Of a DNA stretch of 64,000 bases, positions 46,910 through 59,418 are shown one piece after another. The DNA comes from Rhizophagus irregularis. Its lineage: Eukaryota; Glomeromycota; Glomeromycetes; Glomerales; Glomeraceae. The stretch lies in contig NC_089431.1 of NCBI RefSeq assembly GCF_026210795.1, positions 5,518,001-5,582,000 of the forward strand, written 5' to 3'. The first letter of the stretch is position 1, and the number at the start of each line of letters is the position of its first letter. Position numbers and translations under genes: made by a program. The notes below the pieces were generated by a model that did not search any database, had not been told where the DNA came from, and saw nothing but the letters and a program-made list of their open reading frames with translations.

Positions 46910-49492
46910 TTTATCTTTATTACAAGCTAAAACTAAGAAATTAAATATATCCTATTATGTTGATATAAAAAAAAAAATATATTATTGGTGAAACTTTGAA
47001 AATTGGCTGAGAATAGCCAAAGGATTCCTTAAATAGTTAAATCGTACTTATGTAATTATTTGATTATCAGTAATTACGCCAATCGTTATATAGGCATATC
47101 AGGTTTTACCAATGCCAAGAATTGATAAAAATACGCCAGGTGTGACAAGCGTCGCCAAGATTCCATATCTAGAGTTATCGTTCACATGCAGATTTTCATA
47201 GACAGATATTTTTTTAGGCGTAACAATAACACATGATTGATATAATAAAGTAGAGTAAAAATATAGTGTAAATGAATATTTTATAGGAAAAGTTTAAATA
47301 AAGCTTATAAAATGGATTAACGCTAAAAATAACATAAAAATGAAATTTATAGAAAGTTAAATAAAACATATTTAATGATGTTATTAAGTCACAGGGACCT
47401 TCACTGATTGGTGAAAATGACCACTATGTGGCCCATCTTCATCCAATAATTCGGTTCTGTGACCGATATACCCATTCAATAACTTTTTAAATAATTTAAT
47501 ATCGTCTGAAATTGGAAAAGTGTAGTAAGCATCTTTAATAAATTAAGCATTCGCTTCATAGATTTAACATTATATTAAAATCAGACAATAATAATGTGCG
47601 TAACTATAATTCGTTATCCTGTAAGGCCGGGGTCTGGTGACCTTACATTAAATCCCTTTATTATCAAAAACTAAATATTAATTTTCTTAATTTCCTGCTC
47701 TTCAGGGGGCAGATATAAAATAATATCAAATCAAAAATAATAAAATAACAAAATAAAATAAAATCCCTCTAATAAAAATACAAATTCATCAAATAAAAAT
47801 CATAAAATCCTAATTTTCAAACTAAAATACGATAATTTATCCTTCCGTATTCATAAAATTAAATTATTTCCTATGAAAATTCACCAAAAACCCACTTTTA
47901 TAAAATATTTCTCTAATAATAATTCATGAAATTCATGAATTCACCTCCCAAAAATATAAAAATAAAATGAAATTCACGAATAAAATCAATAAAATACCTT
48001 GTTTTCCCCGGTGAAACTACAAGAGTAACCTAGGTTAAATCATTAATAAGATTCGCAAACTTAAATTATTAGGAAAGGTACTTTTTCATCATAAGAAAAT
48101 AGTATAAAAGTATCGTATATTAAAGGAATGTGTCCAAAATACTAATTTTTTAATGTCCAAGTTATGTTTAAGAAGGTCAAACTCCAATGTTATTATATAT
48201 GTTGTTATGTCCTCATTCCTAACTTACGTTCTTCGTTTTTCCACGTGATTATTTCTCAATTTGTGATCTTCATTAAATAACCAAGTGATTATTCTGATTA
48301 TTCCCAAAATTATACTCTTCATTAAGAGACCAATTGAATTAATTATTTCTCAAAATTATAAAATCATTAAAATAAATATTACAAAGTACTATGTAACACT
48401 AAATGTCACATATGACTAAGTTTATACTCTTGAATCGGGAGTTTATTACCCGAAGTTATAAAATAATAAAATATCTACAAAGAACTACTATACTATACTA
48501 AACGTGTATGAATCAGTTTAGTCTCATGATCCAGAAGGTTATTATACATATTTCACTTTAAAACACTTCAAAATTCGTAGGTTATATATCTACAATAAAT
48601 ATATCGCTGCGGTTTATAATTAATAATGCCTTAGATGATCCTGGCATTACAAATTTACAATCCTCATGTCCCAATTCGTCAAAAAGAATTAATTTATTTT
48701 CATTGCAGCTATAAATAGAAGTCTGTATTGATCCCTATTTTACAGCGGCCCACTTGAAAAATTAAAATTCCCGGCTCGCCCGGTCTCAGACTTCTATTAA
48801 ACTTATATTATTGAGAAAAATAAAATTAATATGATAAATGAATACTGAGGCGATTACTGCGGATACGATTACAAATGTACGATTTTTTTAACCCACCTCA
48901 AAAATAATTTTAGATGGACCAATTAAAGTCTTTAATAACTTAAAATAAAAATAAAAATTTTTATTTCTGATAAAAAATAAAAGCTAAAATAAATATAAAA
49001 AATAAATAACTTTTAAATATGAAGAAAAATTTAAAATTATTTGTTTGTTTGCAACCAATTTTAAGTTCTCTTAATGTTTGATAGACAAGCTAATCTAAGA
49101 TTTCTACCATGATTTTTTATCATGATATCAGAATAATCAAGCATTTCGCTTTTATGTAGTTGAGCGACTCTTTTTTAACATAAAAATAAGATATTTTATA
49201 TATAAATATATTTTTTATTTAATTCTATCATAAAAATTTCTATTGGAGTTATAAAAAAGTAAATAAAAATTTAACAAAGTTAAATAAAAGTTTTTAAATA
49301 TTATCTTTAAATTTATTAAATAATATTCTGACTATTCTCGAAAAACCTGCTAATAATTTAAGACTCATCATTTAAATTATCTTCTTCTTGATTAATTTCA
49401 TTGAGATCTATTATATTAGAAATATTAAATAAAATTAGATGAGTTAGACGAGAAAACTATTAATAAATAACAATATTATTTTACCTGATTCG
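46910..49492. other. AT-rich DNA with small hairpins, no gene seen
   Basis: TGTAAGG..CCTTACA brackets a GC-rich 28-nt hairpin near 47620-47648. A foldback with 12-nt arms (AATAGAAGTCTG at 48714-48725, complement at 48787-48798) encloses a GC-richer centre. No coding region is supported. Confidence 0.45.
47085..47530. repeat. Segment also found at about 51855-51970, with 330-bp length difference
   Basis: AGGCATATCA-GTTTTxCCAAT, CGCCAGGTGTxACAAGCGTC and TATCTAGAG at 47090-47175, and then CGTCTGAAATTGGAxAAGT-TAGTA at 47503-47530, are contiguous in the second copy (51861-51966). About 330 bp is therefore inserted here or deleted there. Both copies lie upstream of minus-strand genes (the 45953 gene and the 49493 kinase). 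Confidence 0.7.
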
Positions 49493-51301
49493 TTAAATTT
49501 TACAATCAAAACATTCTGAAACTAAATTAAAACGACAAAATAATGTTAAAATAAAATATAATTTATAGTACAAAAAGTATTGGTAATTATACTTACTTAA
49601 ATTTGCTGATACTGATGGGACATCATCTATTAAAGATTGGGATATTGTTAAAAACTTGAATAAGAATTTTTCATAATTCATAATTAATATTGATTTACCT
49701 GAAATAACTTGAAATGATGATAGATCTGATGAATTTACTGGTTCTGGAAGATTTTCGAAATTTAAAAGTCTACTTGTATAGATCGCTTGAGGATGAGTTT
49801 TAATACTTTCAGACTTATTTTCATTTGATCTGTTTTTAAATTTTATTTCTCTAATTTTTCCATATTCACTTATTTGAGAACGAATTTCATCATCATCAAA
49901 TTCTGTTTCATTCCATTTATTTAATATTTGATACAATTCTTTAGCAGATGGTCTATTTTCTGCTTTAGCATCCCAACATTTCATAATTAAATCTACAAGG
50001 AATTTTGGAATATGTTCAGAAATTTTTGGTCTAAGTCCTTTACATATTTTAACAGCTAAAATATGATCATGAGGAATATCATTAAAAGGAATTTCTTCAG
50101 AAAGGTACTCATTCATAATTATTCCAAATGAATAAATATCAGCTGCTTTTGTATATTGATATCTACGTAAAACTTCTGGTGCCATATAAGGTAATACTCC
50201 ATAAACTCCTTCTTTTTTATCTGATTTCTCTTTATTATTTGCTGGTTAACACATTCCTAAATCACTTATATACATAGACCCACCTTCCAATATATTACCT
50301 GAATGAAAATCTTTATGGACTTTTTCAGCATTATGAATACCTAACAGTCCATTCGCAATTCTTGATAAATCAAAAAGTTTTAGATTATCATCGGACTTAT
50401 TTAAATAGTAATTTCTTAAATCCCCATTTTCACAATAATATAAAACCATCATATAATCTTTGGTATTTGGATCTTGAGTTATTCCATGGCATAAAACAAT
50501 ATCCCGAAAATAAATCTGAAGATAAGATTTGATCTAATAATTAAAATTTTTAAGAAAAATCAAAATTTAATAAATTATAATGTCAATTTAAATATAACAC
50601 AAAATTAACTTTTTTATTTAGTTACCTCATTTAAAAAATCTTTGCTAATTTCAGTAGAATTATCCAAACTTTTTAATGCAACCTTACTGTCTGTGTATCG
50701 GTGCCATTTTTGATTTTCAATATCCCAACAACCAATATATCCCTCAGGCCATTCAGCTGAATAAATTTTACCAAAGCCTCCTCTGGTAAAATAAGTGACA
50801 TTTTGAAATTTCTCATAAGGTATCCATTCAAGACATTTAATATGATGTACAGCATTAAGTTGTGAATGTTGTATTAATTCATCAATATCTTTATTTCCAC
50901 TAGTCCAATTTTTAAAATTTTCCTTAAATCTTTTAGCATTACAATGTTGACACCAAAATTCTCCTGTACCAGGTTCATTACATTCATCACATATACCATA
51001 TACTTCTTTTCTTTTTTCCATATCGTCCATATAGATTACTCTATCATCAATCTCTTCTGATTTGGTAGCGGAATTAATAGAAGAAATAGTAACATGAATC
51101 TAATAAATAATTAAAATATATTTTATTTATTTTAAACCATATTATTTATAATAATTATTAAAGTGAATTTGCATTTACCTAATATATATCCCGATCAACC
51201 CTTTTCCATAAATTTTTTGGCTTTCTCTTGGATGTTTTATTCAAAATTTCCATACCAGTATTACTTGGCTTTTTTTTGAATATCTTTTTCAACAATTTCA
51301 T
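49493..51301 (-). pseudogene. TKL-type kinase, paralogue of 22162-24016, with two nonsense codons
   Basis: Exons by comparison with the paralogue: 51179-51301, 50626-51099, 49699-50533, 49597-49626 and 49493-49521 (end ISECFDCKI). The knuckle CDECNEPGTGEFWCQHC, NWTSGN, EWIPYEKF, glycine loop TRGGFGKIYSAEW, VALKSL, VHKDFHSGNIL, SDLGMC and APEVLRR are all preserved. Two in-frame stops break it: TAG (51179-51181), the last codon of exon 1, where the paralogue has CAG, and TAA (50246-50248), just after SDLGMC, where the paralogue has CAA. Translation from the internal ATG (MDDMEKRKEVYG, 51030) avoids the first stop but not the second, leaving a product that ends after the DLG motif. It is young decay, since the rest of the frame and every splice site are intact. 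Sequencing error is a weaker alternative. Confidence 0.8.
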
Positions 51302-53074
51302 ACTTATCAATTACGAAATAAATGCGTTAATTACAGTAATTTTAGTTATATGTGTAGTACTGTTATTTACTTTATAATAAATGAAAATTATTAAACCAAA
51401 TATTGAACGTAAAGTTATTTATTTACAGAGCTCGGAGCACAATATGTATCATGCACATCTGAGGCTAGCAATTCGTTACCATCGTTACCAATCAAATTTA
51501 ACAATTTTTTCAGCTGCACATTTTTATTGTCATTACCTAATTGAAACATTGTGAAACCATTTAGATAAATAAGGAATCATCAAAATATTGTATTACATGT
51601 TGACGAATTTTTTTTATTAAATTAACACCTGGTATTATATTTAAATTTTTGATAATATAATATTTCATATTAAAAAATTAATATATTAATATTTATATTA
51701 ATCATAAACTTTGTGCTGTCGATTAGTTGTAACATGTAATGGTTTTATAATTATTTAAACTTTAATTTAGAAAAAATAAAATAATAAATATAAATCAGCG
51801 GATATAACCTTACACGAAAAAAAAGTTTATGAATTCATGAATTACGCTATTAAATTGTACAGGCATATCAAGTTTTGCCAATTCCACAAATGCGCCAGGT
51901 GTAACAAGCGTCGCCAAGGTTACATATCTAGAGATACCGTCTGAAATTGGATAAGTATAGTATGCAGAGTTTAGGACAAATCATAATTGTACAACGAAGA
52001 TGCTGATCGAATGGTTAACATAGTACTAGTACTTAAATTTTTTTATAAGCACGTACATTTTTTTTTTAAAAAAAAAATCATGTAGTTTTGCTAACTCATT
52101 TATTTATTTATTTATTTCAAACTCTGGAATATATTGTTATTATATTTGGTTAAGTTTAGCAGATAAATATTAGAACTGTTTTATAAATATTTTTGTGATA
52201 TTTGATATTTGTGAAGATGGTAAAATGATAATACTTCGTGTACTTTTTTGATTTTATGTCAATACCAATAAAAAAATTTTTTTTTTTTGCTTGAAATAAA
52301 TATTGTAAAAAGTTTCGCGAAAATGTTTTCTAAGACAATACTGCATAAAACAATTTTATCCAATTAAATTCACTGACAGGATAATAATTAGGAGACTTTA
52401 TAATATTATATGAAGTTACTGAACAATCTTTTAGTAACAATAATAGTTATTAGAAAAATACGTAGTATTTAAGATCATAAAAGATGATTAAATAGTTTAT
52501 TTAATCCAATTTAAAAATTTTGAAAATCTAGAAAAAGATTAGATTAATGTATGAAGTTAAATTATTTATTATTCTAACGGATGAAATTTTAACTTTTTTT
52601 AAAATTCGTTCTATAATAAAATATACATTTTATATTTACAAAAGTATTATTGTGTAATACCTAATGAATTTAGATTAAATGGATACTTAATTGACATTAA
52701 GTTTATTATCGCATTCTTTTAATTTAAACTGGTTTTTTTTTTTTTTGAAAAAAAGTTCTCAAAAATTTTTTTATATATAAAATACAATTATTATCGTTGG
52801 TTGAAATTTTTTTTGAGATTAAATTATTTTTGCAAAATATACATGTTTATTTATTAATGATATATCATATATAATAATTTAAAATAAAGAGCTTCATATA
52901 TTTAGTGACCAGAATTTTTACTATTTAATAATTAAATAAAAATAAAATATACAGTAAATACTTATATTTTCATAATTTACTCTAACAAAAATTTTATTGT
53001 TCTTAATTTAAAACATTGTTTTATAAATCCTAAGCAATTTCAATTTGAAATACTTTGTAATCTTTTAAAATTGA
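51302..53074. other. AT-rich DNA, no gene seen
   Basis: This stretch contains the second copy of the 47085 segment (about 51855-51970) and a TTTATTTATTTATTTATTT simple repeat near 52099. No coding signal is supported. Confidence 0.5.
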
Positions 53075-54050
53075 TTACTCATTGACTATTCTGATCGATC
53101 TTTCATAAGACCTTTTATTACAACAAATTAATGATCCGTTGATAATTTCAATTTCGCCATGACCAAATGATGAAATACTATCAAGACTATTATAAATAGC
53201 TTTCTTTTCATTTTTTACACGATTTAATACATAATTTCTAATACTACCATAACTATCATTAGTTATGCAATAATTACCATCAAATTTCCATTCAATTGGA
53301 TTATACCCTCCGAGATTTTCATTACTATCATATAAATTGTTACGGCGGTATGGAATTAATCTTTACAAATTTCACGAAATTTATTGAATCTATGATACAT
53401 CCATCACGAGAATCACGATATAATAATTTGAACTCGTATGAAGTTGTCAACTTATCTATAATTTCTAATTTATCAATCCATTTTGATATTAATTCAGCAT
53501 ATTGAATTGTAATAATTTTTGAATCAATATTGTTTGATTCAACCTCTTCAACAGTATGAAATTCCGATTTTTTAGTATCATCATAATTTAATAAATTTTT
53601 ATATAAATCCTTTGGCAAAAATTTTTTATAAGGTAATACTTTCTTTAAAAATAATAAATTTTTGTAAAGTATTCTTTAAAGTATTAAAATCATCTTTTGA
53701 AAAGTTTACAAGATCAGAAGGAAGTTTTGGATTTTGGACAAGTTCCCATTTAATCATACGTTCCCAAATTTCAATTTCGCTTATAATAATCATAATCACC
53801 AAAAGATTTAGAAAAATTTGGAGAATTAAATATTTTATTTGGTTCTTTTTGATTAAATCTGGACGGAACGGAATTTTGATTTGATATATCAAACTTAAAA
53901 AATAATGTACTGATTTGATTTCCAAAGTATTCTAAATAAGGAATTAATACTTGAAGACTAAGTTCATTGGCAGTAAATAAAATTTAATAATCATATTCTT
54001 CCAATGAAAGTTTTCCTCTACAGATGTATCTAAAGAAAATAGTAATAATA
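53075..54050 (-). pseudogene. BTB-BACK-TLDc protein pseudogene
   Basis: Minus-strand pieces appear in order: the BTB end (GKLSLEEYDY, then a stop, ANELSLQVLIPYLE), BACK-like (WERMIKWELVQNPKLPSDLV, FSKDDFNTLKNTL), then TLDc (AELISKWIDKLE, YEFKLLYRDSRDG, GGYNPIEWKFDGNYCITNDS, INGSLICCNKRSYE), ending at TAA 53075-53077. The pieces occupy different frames, so several frameshifts and at least one nonsense codon are needed. It is a clear paralogue of the copy at 62896-64000, including DNA-level similarity. The family is a large Rhizophagus expansion; its role there is unknown. Confidence 0.8.
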
Positions 54051-54472
54051 AATTATAAACATATTTATTAAAAAATGATAACAATAATAATGTTACCTTA
54101 AGATTATTTGAAGAATTATGGGTAAAATATTTGGTAATTTAGTATGTGTTAAAATTCCATAATTTTGGTAACAATCCTTGAATAAAAGATAAAGAGAACT
54201 TAAGGTGAATGTCATAAGATATGATTTTCGGCAACCGTAATGACGTGTTCCTTACAATATTACTAGTGAAGGTCGTTAAGGTAGTAAAAATACTATATAT
54301 TTTTATAATCGAATGAAAATATTTATCATACAATATACAAAATATTTTACTCTATTGAGAAATTTTTCTAAAATATTATCAATTTTTAGACTCAAACGTC
54401 AATCCAATAATCTAAATCATTGATTTCTCTAATTTGATAGTCGTGTATTATTTGTTTGGCTATAGTACATAT

Positions 54473-54898
54473 TAGAGGTTGGAACTGGTCCAAAAAATCT
54501 TAACCGGTTAATAACCGGTTAACCAAACCTTTAACCGGTTAATTAACCGGTTAAAACTCAATCCTAGTCAGAATTAAAATTCGGCCAGGATTAGCATCAA
54601 ATATATTTTTAATCCCGGCCAAAATTAGGCCAGACCTAAACTCTAACTATCGAAACGAATTTCGGCCCGCATTATGAATTTTATATAACACAAAAAATTC
54701 CACCACCTGGTCCGTTGGTATCTTACCTGGTGGCTAAACTTTTATCCGAAGTCCCGTGATTTATAATTCTGGCCGGCACTGTAAATTTGGCCAGAATTAC
54801 AAATATTTTCAGCATTTTAACCGGTTAAAAATGTTTTAACCGGTTAACCGTTTTAACCGGTTAATTAACCGGTTAAGCTTAACCGGTTCCAACCTCTA
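54473..54898. mobile_element. Non-autonomous hAT element (MITE), 426 bp, with 8-bp target duplication
   Basis: The ends are TAGAGGTTGGAACTGGT and the complement ACCGGTTCCAACCTCTA. GTACATAT flanks both sides (54465-54472 and 54899-54906), the 8-bp duplication typical of hAT transposition. Next to both ends lie clusters of TTAACCGGTTAA palindromes, about four on the left and five on the right, which are likely transposase-binding sites. There is no coding content. The perfect target duplication suggests recent insertion. Confidence 0.9.
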
Positions 54899-54906
54899 GT
54901 ACATAT

Positions 54907-57143
54907 ACTGTATTTTATTCATAAATCTATTTTTTCGTGTAAATATTTTTAAAATAACCTTATAAGCACGAAATATCCTTACGTTAGGGTCATCGCCAAC
55001 TTCAATTGTAATATCATAATATTCTTCATCATCTAAAATTTCGAGTACATTTCTGCCAATAAAGTTAGTTTAAGTGGTCCTCCTTTTAATGGTAATTTGC
55101 CAAACGCCACGTAACAGTACATTGAATTGAGAAATTCTAGGTCAAATTTTTGCTAGGACATGAGGAATTATTTTTGGATTTTCTACTTTTAAATTTAGAT
55201 AATTAAATGGGTTGAATACCATAAAAGTAATATTTTTGGGTAAAATTTTTGATTTTTTGGCCGAAATGCTAATTCTAAGCTGGAATTAAAAATCGTCACT
55301 TTTTAAGTATGTTTTTTATTTGATTTGACATAATACTGTTACTGACGATGGCTAATAAACTGAATCTTGATATGATTTAGTTAAATTATTTTTTTATTGG
55401 TTTATAATTTCAATTTAATATTACTTAATTTAGTTAGTAAAATCTATATATCAAGAATTCTAACCTGTATAAATAATTTTAAATTGTGTAATGTGGAAAC
55501 CCGCGCCAGATCTATACCGTATTTATTATAGTTTGAAACATTTGATTTGGCTATCAAGTCATATGGACGTTCCGACAGCCATTTCAATATTTCCGGTTAA
55601 TGAAATTTTTTTTTTTTTTTTTTTTTTTGCAAAAAAAAAGTTTAGGTTTTTACTTCTTAATGCGATCGGCGCAGTAGAACGGACTTTTTTCCTTTTTCCT
55701 TTCGGTTTATCCTTTAATGATTAACCAAATAAATTTATTTAATTATTTTTTTTTTCGTTAAACCAGACAATCTATATAATTAAAAAAATTCAGAGATACT
55801 TAGATTAAGCTCTATATAAATAATTTGAATTAACACAGAAAGTCGTGATTTTCTGCGCCTGATTTATTATAGTTAGAAACAATTTGATTGACAGTAGGAT
55901 CATTTGTATGTTCCAATGACCAATCTTGTGGCTAATTCCATTTCAGTTAATCCAGTTAATGAAATTTTGATCAAAAATCGAAAAAAGAATTATTTTTTTT
56001 TTTTCTCATCCTCTTGAAATGATACAATCGGTCGCAGAATATTTTTTTAATTTTTCTTTTCGGTATTTTTTTTCTAAAATTTTTTTCGAGGTTTTCTTTT
56101 TCTACCTCCTTTTTCTTTTTTTTGAAAAGAAATTTTTTTTTTTGGGTTTGGTTTTTTTTTTCAAACTGAAAAATTTAATTTTAATTTTTTTTTCGAATTT
56201 TTTTTTTGTTTCTTTTCGAAAATTTTTTTTACAATTTTTTTTTCCCCTTTCTTTTTTCGATTTGGCTTTTTTTTTAAACCGAAAAAAAAAATTTCCCATT
56301 CTTTTTACCATTTAGGTTTGGATCTGTGATCGGAACGATGCTACGGCGCCGCCAACTACTTCATATTATGAGAGTATCTGATAATCATCAAAACTATCTT
56401 ACCAAAAATATCGTATATAAATAAATCTTTCAAAATATTTATTTATATGGAATGTAAATATAATCGTATTTAATAACATAAATTGTAAATAACATTGTAT
56501 TTAATAGTATAATAAATTGTTATCATTTCAATATTGTTGATAGTATACTATAAATTTAAAATTATAAATAAATAAAAACCTTAAATTAATATTATATAAA
56601 ATCTAATACTATACCCAATTATTAGATCATAAATTTTATTAATCCTGTTGCGTTTGTATTAAAAATAATGAATTAAAGTTCATTATTCATCACGTTGTTT
56701 ATTTAAAATAGATTCAATTGAAAATGATTAAAGAAATTTGACTTTTTATCAATTATGTTTATATTTATTTATAAGCAAGTATGATTTAAAATACAAATTA
56801 ATAATCTATTATCAAATTATTTGAATACGGTATTAATCGACAATATAATCAAAGACTATATATTCATTAAGTTCAACAAAAAAATAAAAGTATATTAAGA
56901 AATAAAAAAATTAGAAAGTATGTATGGACGTATGGTCGTATGGTCGTATGGTAGTATTAATTATGTCAGTATTATTTTTCTTTTTTTTGGTCATGAGGCG
57001 TAAAATACTACGTCTAAAGGCTACAAATTTATGTGGGCACAACATGAAGTTTGATCAACAATTTGCATTTCATTAATTTATTACGGTTTGAATGAACGAA
57101 CTTAAAATAATTCTTTCTTTTCCCTTAATTTATAAATTACATT
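54907..57143. other. AT-rich DNA with T-tract repeats, 5' flank of the 57144 kinase
   Basis: No gene is supported. The frames at 55491-55724 and 56019-56315 are products of T-runs (poly-Phe) and complements of poly-Lys, not proteins. Confidence 0.55.
55498..56320. repeat. Two copies of a unit ending in long T/pyrimidine tracts
   Basis: GCGCCxGATxTATTATAGTT..GAAACATTTGATT..CCATTTCA...GTTAATGAAATTTT occurs at about 55501-55607 and about 55856-55975. The first runs into 23 T (55606-55628). The second runs into about 300 nt of TTTTTC-rich sequence ending near 56310. It may be a duplicated retroposon-like unit with a homopolymer end. Confidence 0.6.
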
Positions 57144-59418
57144 ATGTCCACTCTTCGATATGATATAATTAATGCAACAATTAGTAGGTCAGCTACATTG
57201 ACTGATAGTAATATTTATAATGATATACATAAACAATTTGAATTCCGAAAACAAACAGTCCTTGCTGATAAAATTCTTACAAATGATGAAAAAACTGAAG
57301 CAATAAGATTATTAACTGGAAATTATGATCTAGATAAAGTTAGAGATAATTCAGGAACAAAAAGAATTTGTGAAAATTGTAACCAAGAATGTTTAGCCAC
57401 ATTATATTGTGAATATTGTGTCCGAAATTATTTAAAAGAAAATTTTTCAAATTGGACATCTGGGAATGATGAAATTGACAATTTAATACAGAAATGTCAA
57501 ATGGAATCACTTGATCCAGAAATGATAGTTGAATGGATTCCATATAACAATTTGGAAAATATTAATTATTTGACAAAAGGTGGATTCTCTGAAATCTATA
57601 CAGCAGTCTGGATTAATGGAAGTTGTGAAGAATGGGATTCTAAAGAACAACAGTTAAAAAGATTTGGAACTTTAAAAGTGGTACTTAAAACGTTAGAAAA
57701 TGTTGAAAGTGCAAATCAAGTTGGATTGAAGAAGTTTGTATAATTTTATTTGAAATTTATTTATAAAATCCTGTTTTTGTATTAACAACAGCACGTTGTC
57801 ATTTAGGCTAAATCACATTTAACTATAAGTAATAAATGGTCAGATGTTGTTCGATGTTTTGGTTTAACACAAAATCCATCAAATAGAAATTATATGCTTG
57901 TAATGATGAAAATGGATATAGATTTAAGAAATTATTTACAACAAAATCATAATCAACTTACATGGAAAGATAGAATGAAGATTATTAATGAAATAACTCT
58001 TGCACTTTATTATATTCATGAAGAGAAAGCAATTCATAGAGATTTGCATTCTGGAAATATATTATATTCACAATATAATGATTCCTGGTATATTAGTGAT
58101 CTTGGATTTTGTGGACCTGCTGATAAATGTTCAACAAGTATATATGGAAATCTTCCTTACATAGCACCCGAAGTTATTGTTGGAAGAGAATGTACTTTTG
58201 CATCTGATATTTATAGTATTGGGATTCTTATGTGGGAAATTTCATTTGGACAAACACCATTTATAAATTATGAACATGAAAATGATATTGTAATGAATAT
58301 TATTAACGGTATAAGGCCAAAAATTGTGCCAGGAACTCCATTAGAATATAAAAATTTAATGAAAGAATGTTGGAATGCTGATCCATTAAAAAGACCTGAC
58401 GCTTATGCACTTTGGAAAAAATTTAGCGATATTAGTTTACATTATCAAAATATGTCGGATGAATTATTCAAATCAGAAATGGATAATTTAGAAATGAATA
58501 AAGTAGAAGAAAATTATATAAGTAGCAAATTATTTACAAGTAAAATTTACAACTTTGAAAATCTATCCGAACCAAGAAATGCAACAGAAGGTATGAGTGT
58601 ATAATATTTTATTAATGAATGTATTCATTTAAAATTCATTATTAATGTTATTTTTTATTATAATAGAAGAACAAGAAGGTATAACCGTAATTAATAATAA
58701 TTTCTACCATTTTATTTGGTTACTATAATAATTTATTTTATTTTACTACTAATAGCGTTTCATAGTAAATTGTATGATTTTAACATTCCTAACAATAGTA
58801 AGTATTATTAACATTGCAGCGTTGATTTATCATACAATGATGTTTAATAATTGATATTTATTTTAGTTGACGATTTTAATAAATCGAATAAGCAGAATAG
58901 CAGCAAATCATCAAAAATAGTTGCCATTTTTAGAGGTAATGTATTTTAATTATTTCCAAATCAAGATTGAATTTTATATTAAATCAATATCTTAAATTTT
59001 AGATAGTAATAAAAAATTATCTAAATTATTTAAAAAGTTGCAAATAAATTCAAATGGTAAGAATAGTAATAAATTACTAACAAATAAAATTCTTTATTAT
59101 ATCAATTTCATTTATTTATTAAACGCGACTTTTATTTAAATTTAGATTATGATGAAAAAGAACAACAACAAATAAAAGGGCAAAATATTAATGTTGATGG
59201 TAGGTGAGAATTTTACGTAATAACAAATAATCCTTATACTATTTTAAGTACGTTTATTTTCTTATAGATGATGACGAAATATATAATAATCCAAATCTTC
59301 ATTTAAAAGAACAAGATGAACTGGAAATTCCTGATGGTAAGTTCTTAAATAAATTTCTTTTTAAAGCAACTAATCAATTTACTAATTTGTTAATTTTTTA
59401 TCTTTAGATGGATTTTAA
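57144..59418 (+). CDS. TKL-type protein kinase with short phase-1 tail exons and a 12-nt microexon
   Basis: Exon 1 starts at ATG 57144 (MSTLRYDIINATI) and encodes CENCNQECLATLYCEYC, NWTSGN, EWIPYNNL, glycine loop TKGGFSEIYTAVW and VVLKTL. Exon 2 (57807-58590) has AIHRDLHSGNIL, SDLGFCGPAD and APEVIVGRE, so all catalytic residues are present. The tail is built of phase-1 exons 58667-58678 (12 nt), 58756-58797, 58867-58935, 59003-59056, 59146-59199, 59268-59336 and 59408-59418, giving an acidic tail with NNPNLHLKEQDELEIPD. One problem remains. The donor expected from family members, after 57733, would need a one-base frame shift near 57717-57722 to join exon 2. The only in-frame donor is the weak CAA|GTTGGA after 57719. 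Either an unusual donor is used or the gene has a frameshift. The family is a recognisable Rhizophagus kinase group; its targets are unknown. Confidence 0.8.

Noticed and set aside
56019..56315. Phe-rich frame (plus) and Lys-rich frame (minus)
   Set aside because: Both arise from TTTTTC/GAAAAA-type low-complexity DNA.
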